A stretch of DNA of 64,000 bases from Buddleja alternifolia (lineage: Eukaryota; Streptophyta; Magnoliopsida; Lamiales; Scrophulariaceae). The stretch's first letter is position 1; each line of letters begins with the position of its first letter. Below the pieces are notes generated by a model. It was given only the letters and a program-made list of their open reading frames with translations. It made no database searches and was not told the origin of the DNA. The DNA is taken from contig CM033393.1 of NCBI GenBank assembly GCA_019426215.1, positions 49,044,645-49,108,644 on the forward strand, in the 5' to 3' direction. This document shows, one piece after another, positions 61,426 to 64,000 of the stretch. Made by a program: the position numbers and the translations under genes.

Positions 61426-62384
61426 TTTTCGGGGTTTTTTTTTTTTCTTTCCTGAAGATCAAAATTCAACAATGGGGAAGAAAGGAAAGGGGCAAAAGGG
61501 AGTGGCACTGATGAAGACAACCATATCCGAGTCTGGTAGTTGAGCCATCCGACGTGGCGGGCTTTTAATGGGTGAGAGAGTGACCTGTTGTGGGAGGTGG
61601 CATTATCTATTGGCATTATATTATATGGGCTGTTATCATTGGCTAAAACATCTTATAAGATGTAAGAGCTTATAAGATGTTTTGAATAAGTTTAGCCAAA
61701 CACCCTCTAACTATATCCTAATTTGCCGACATTGATGCGGGTAATTCTATGCACGAACGAGTCTAATGATTTGAGTTTTTATTTCACTCATATAAGTATG
61801 TGCGAGAATCACACACAATATATTTTACTGCGTAAAAAATAAAGATATTAGAAGTTTAAGATCATTAGATATGATCTAATATAGATTTTACCCGTTAAGG
61901 CCAATACAATCAATTATTGGATGTATCAAGTTTATAGGAGACATTCTCCAATACTACTGAATATAGGTAGGTAGGGATGTGAATGAATCGACTGGAGTGA
62001 AACATGCATTGCCAAACTTAATTAAAATTTTATCGAGTTTAAAAAATTATCAATCTGAAAAATTTACTAATCAAATTGTAACAGGATAAATTAATTATTT
62101 AATCCAACCAACACGAATTTAAATCCAATAACTTGATTTGTTTATTTATCTTTTAGTAATAAATCAAATCCATTGTAAAATGACCTCAATTATTGAACTC
62201 TTTTAAGGTCAGATCCTACAAATCAGGACACGATGAATGCTCTCGATCTACTATAAATTTTTTCTAATAAAAGTCCACTTAATCGTGTTCGTGCCGACAC
62301 ATATCCTACACTGTCGCAATACGTTTCAGATCAAAGGGCATTAAAGTAAATTCGGAAAGTGAAAGATTGCACACGAAATTCACC

Positions 62385-62421
<37 letters not shown>

Positions 62422-62492
62422 GAATTCGCCAACGCTTCTCCTCACACCACATTTTCACACAAACTATCAAACGAACACCAAATCAACCAACC
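61426..62492. other. Shared upstream region of two divergent genes
   Basis: The region holds both promoters for the DUF1997 gene (minus) and the PLDRP1-like gene (plus). A 61-bp hairpin at 61639-61699 (TTGGCTAAAACATCTTATAAG against CTTATAAGATGTTTTGAATA...TTAGCCAA) looks like a tiny transposon remnant. A (TA)n tract (62384-62408) followed by (CA)n (62409-62420) lies about 75 bases upstream of the plus-strand ATG and might double as a TATA region. No other coding sequence. Confidence 0.5.
61639..61699. repeat. Small palindromic element
   Basis: Inverted arms around AACATCTTATAAG and CTTATAAGATGTT with outer TTGGCTAAA and TTTAGCCAA. Non-coding. Confidence 0.6.
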
Positions 62493-63560
62493 ATGTCGTA
62501 CTTTCCTAAAGGCCACCACGACTCCGCCGACGAGGTCGATGACTTCGACGAGTACGATGCCACCCCTTACGGCGGCGGCTACGACATCGCTTTGACCTAC
62601 GGCCGCCCCCTCCCTCCTTCCGAGGAGACTTGCTACCCCAACACCTCCTCCGGTGGTGCGGGATTTGACTACGATCGCCCCCAGTACTCTTCCTCCGCCG
62701 AGCCCTGCGCCTACGCCGATGAGGCTCTCGACAACGAGTACAAGAGCTACGCCCGTCCCAAGCCACACCCCGCCCCTCCTTCTTACGGAGAGTCCCAGGG
62801 TGCTGGGTACGGCGGAGAAACTGAGTATGGATCTGGCGGTGGATCCGAATATGGAAGGCCCAAGCCCGAGTTTGGATCCGAATATGGGAGGCCCAATCCT
62901 GAGTTTGGATCCGAATATGGAAGGCCCAAGCCTGAGTTTGGATCCGAATATGGTAGGCCAAAGCCTGAGTATGGATCCGAATATGGAAGGCCAAAGCCCG
63001 AGTATGGATCCGAATATGGGAGGCCAAAGCCCGAGTATGAGACGCCCGAACCGGAGTACGGATCCGGGTACGGCAGGAAACAAGAGTACGAGCAGCCCGA
63101 GCCGGAATACGGATCCGGGTATGGCAGGAAACCTGAATACGAGCAGCCCGAACCGGAGTATGGATCCGGGTATGGGAGGAAAACAGAGTACGAGCAGCCC
63201 GAACCGGAGTATGGAGCCGGTTATGGGAGGAAGAATGAGGACGAGGAACCGAGCTCGGAGTACGGGTCGGGTTATGGTAGGAAGCCGAGCACTGAATACG
63301 AATCCGGGTACGGGAGGAGACCCGAACCGGAGGAATCGGGTGGGTATGGGAGGAAGAGCGGGTATGGAGAAGAGGAGAGTGGTGGCGGGTATGGTCGGAA
63401 GCCCGAGAGAAGTGAGTATGAGGAGGAGAAGCCCAGTTATGGAAGGCCCAGTTATGAGACTGAGGGGTATGAGAGACCCAGCTATGGGAGGTCTGAGGAG
63501 GAGGATTACAGGAAGCCGAGGCGCGACGACGATGATGAAAGCTATGGCCGCAAGAAATAT
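62493..63560 (+). CDS. PLDRP1-like (At5g39570-like) repetitive Tyr/Gly/Pro/Glu-rich protein, first exon only
   Basis: The first exon encodes 356 residues and ends at a donor site (AAGAAATAT|GTGAGC, 63560); the remaining exon(s) lie past the window. The conserved N-terminus DEVDDFDEYDATPYGGGYDI and YGRPLPPSEETCYP matches Arabidopsis At5g39570, described as PLD-regulated protein 1 and reported to bind phosphatidic acid. The body is low-complexity: about six 11-residue units (EYGRPKPEFGS type, 33 bp) at roughly residues 119-186, then about four 16-residue units (EYEQPEPEYGSGYGRK type, 48 bp) to about residue 250, then degenerate SGYGRKP and SYGR units. The tail RDDDDESYGRKKY also matches. It is likely intrinsically disordered. 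No catalytic domain is visible. The frame past 63560 (VSISFSLVLACD) is intron. Confidence 0.88.
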
Positions 63561-64000
63561 GTGAGCATTTCTTTTTCTCTTGTTCTTGCTTGTGATTAGT
63601 ACGATTTATGTTATGCGTAATTGCGAGTTTCGATCATTATATCGCTGTCTGTGGGCCACTTGATCATGAACAAATGGTTTATTCTTAGTTTATGGAGGAT
63701 TCGGATTTGAGATCAATGGCAATTTATAATCTTCCAAACAAGTTTGATGGACTTACTTAAGATGACGTTTAAATCCGCTTTCAAATGCTTCAATCCAAAC
63801 ACAACATTAATGTTAGCCCTTTTGATCTTAAGCTTTAAATTCATATGATCTTGATACTGGTATAGGTTGTTGATGTGTCACAAGTTGTTGATTTGTCGAA
63901 TGTAGGATTTGTAGGAAAAGAAATTGATTTATCGGACATTGGAATGGTTTTGTTATCTTGAATTGAGAGTGAAAAATGAAACAGCAGCTGTAATAGATTA
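63561..64000 (+). other. Intron of the PLDRP1-like gene, continuing past the window
   Basis: Begins with the donor GTGAGC. AT-rich, and no acceptor followed by a plausible continuation is seen before the window ends. Confidence 0.6.

Noticed and set aside
62442..63083. 213-codon antisense ORF (repeated FGSxLxLGPSI) as a gene
   Set aside because: It is the reverse strand of the tandem repeats in the PLDRP1-like exon.

Overview
This is plant nuclear DNA, most likely from a eudicot. The genes have short spliced exons with GT-AG introns, the intergenic DNA is AT-rich, and every recognisable protein has a close counterpart in Arabidopsis (SnRK1 kinase, OSCA channel, GNOM-type ARF-GEF, VTI1 SNARE, DYW-class PPR protein, PLDRP1-like protein). 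The species cannot be fixed from this window.

Layout. Positions 1-8120 hold no host gene. They contain nested inverted-repeat elements, including a clean Mutator-like element at 2422-3725 with a perfect 9-bp target duplication. A 5'-truncated LINE lies at 8121-9864 (minus). Then come a TMEM230/DUF872 membrane protein (CDS 13474-13905, +), the SnRK1 alpha kinase (CDS 16603-20334, +), and an intronless AP2/ERF factor of the RAP2.11/ERN type (21573-22751, minus). A tRNA-derived SINE with a 15-bp target duplication sits at 23952-24131 (minus). A 10-exon OSCA/CSC1-like channel gene occupies 26525-34061 (minus). A degenerate Ty3/gypsy chromovirus with both LTRs lies at 35328-40578 (+). It is followed by the ARF-GEF GNL1/GNOM-like (42663-47462, +), an unusual 4.2-kb transposon-like element filled with head-to-head minisatellite arrays (48244-52423), a VTI1-type Qb-SNARE (52781-56239, +; a solo LTR sits in its first intron), an intronless DYW PPR protein (56712-58643, +), tRNA-Ala(UGC) (58884-58956, +), a five-exon DUF1997 protein (59557-61425, minus) and the first exon of a PLDRP1-like repetitive protein (62493-63560, +), cut by the window end.

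The host genes are independently transcribed and form no operon or pathway cluster. GNL1 and VTI1 both act in endomembrane traffic, but their adjacency is probably chance. The novelty lies in the mobile DNA. The main candidate is the 48.2-52.4 kb element: hAT-like ends (CAGGGGTGGCAAA...TTTGCCACCCCTA) enclose about 3.7 kb of a roughly 21-bp minisatellite arranged as two inverted arms, and it could fold into a very long hairpin. Other points of note are a chromovirus whose LTR encodes the polyprotein tail and whose primer-binding site matches tRNA-Tyr, and a 75-nt stop-free in-frame intron in the TMEM230 gene.

Exon boundaries were worked out by hand from GT-AG sites, reading frame and protein family memory. 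No alignment or database search was run.
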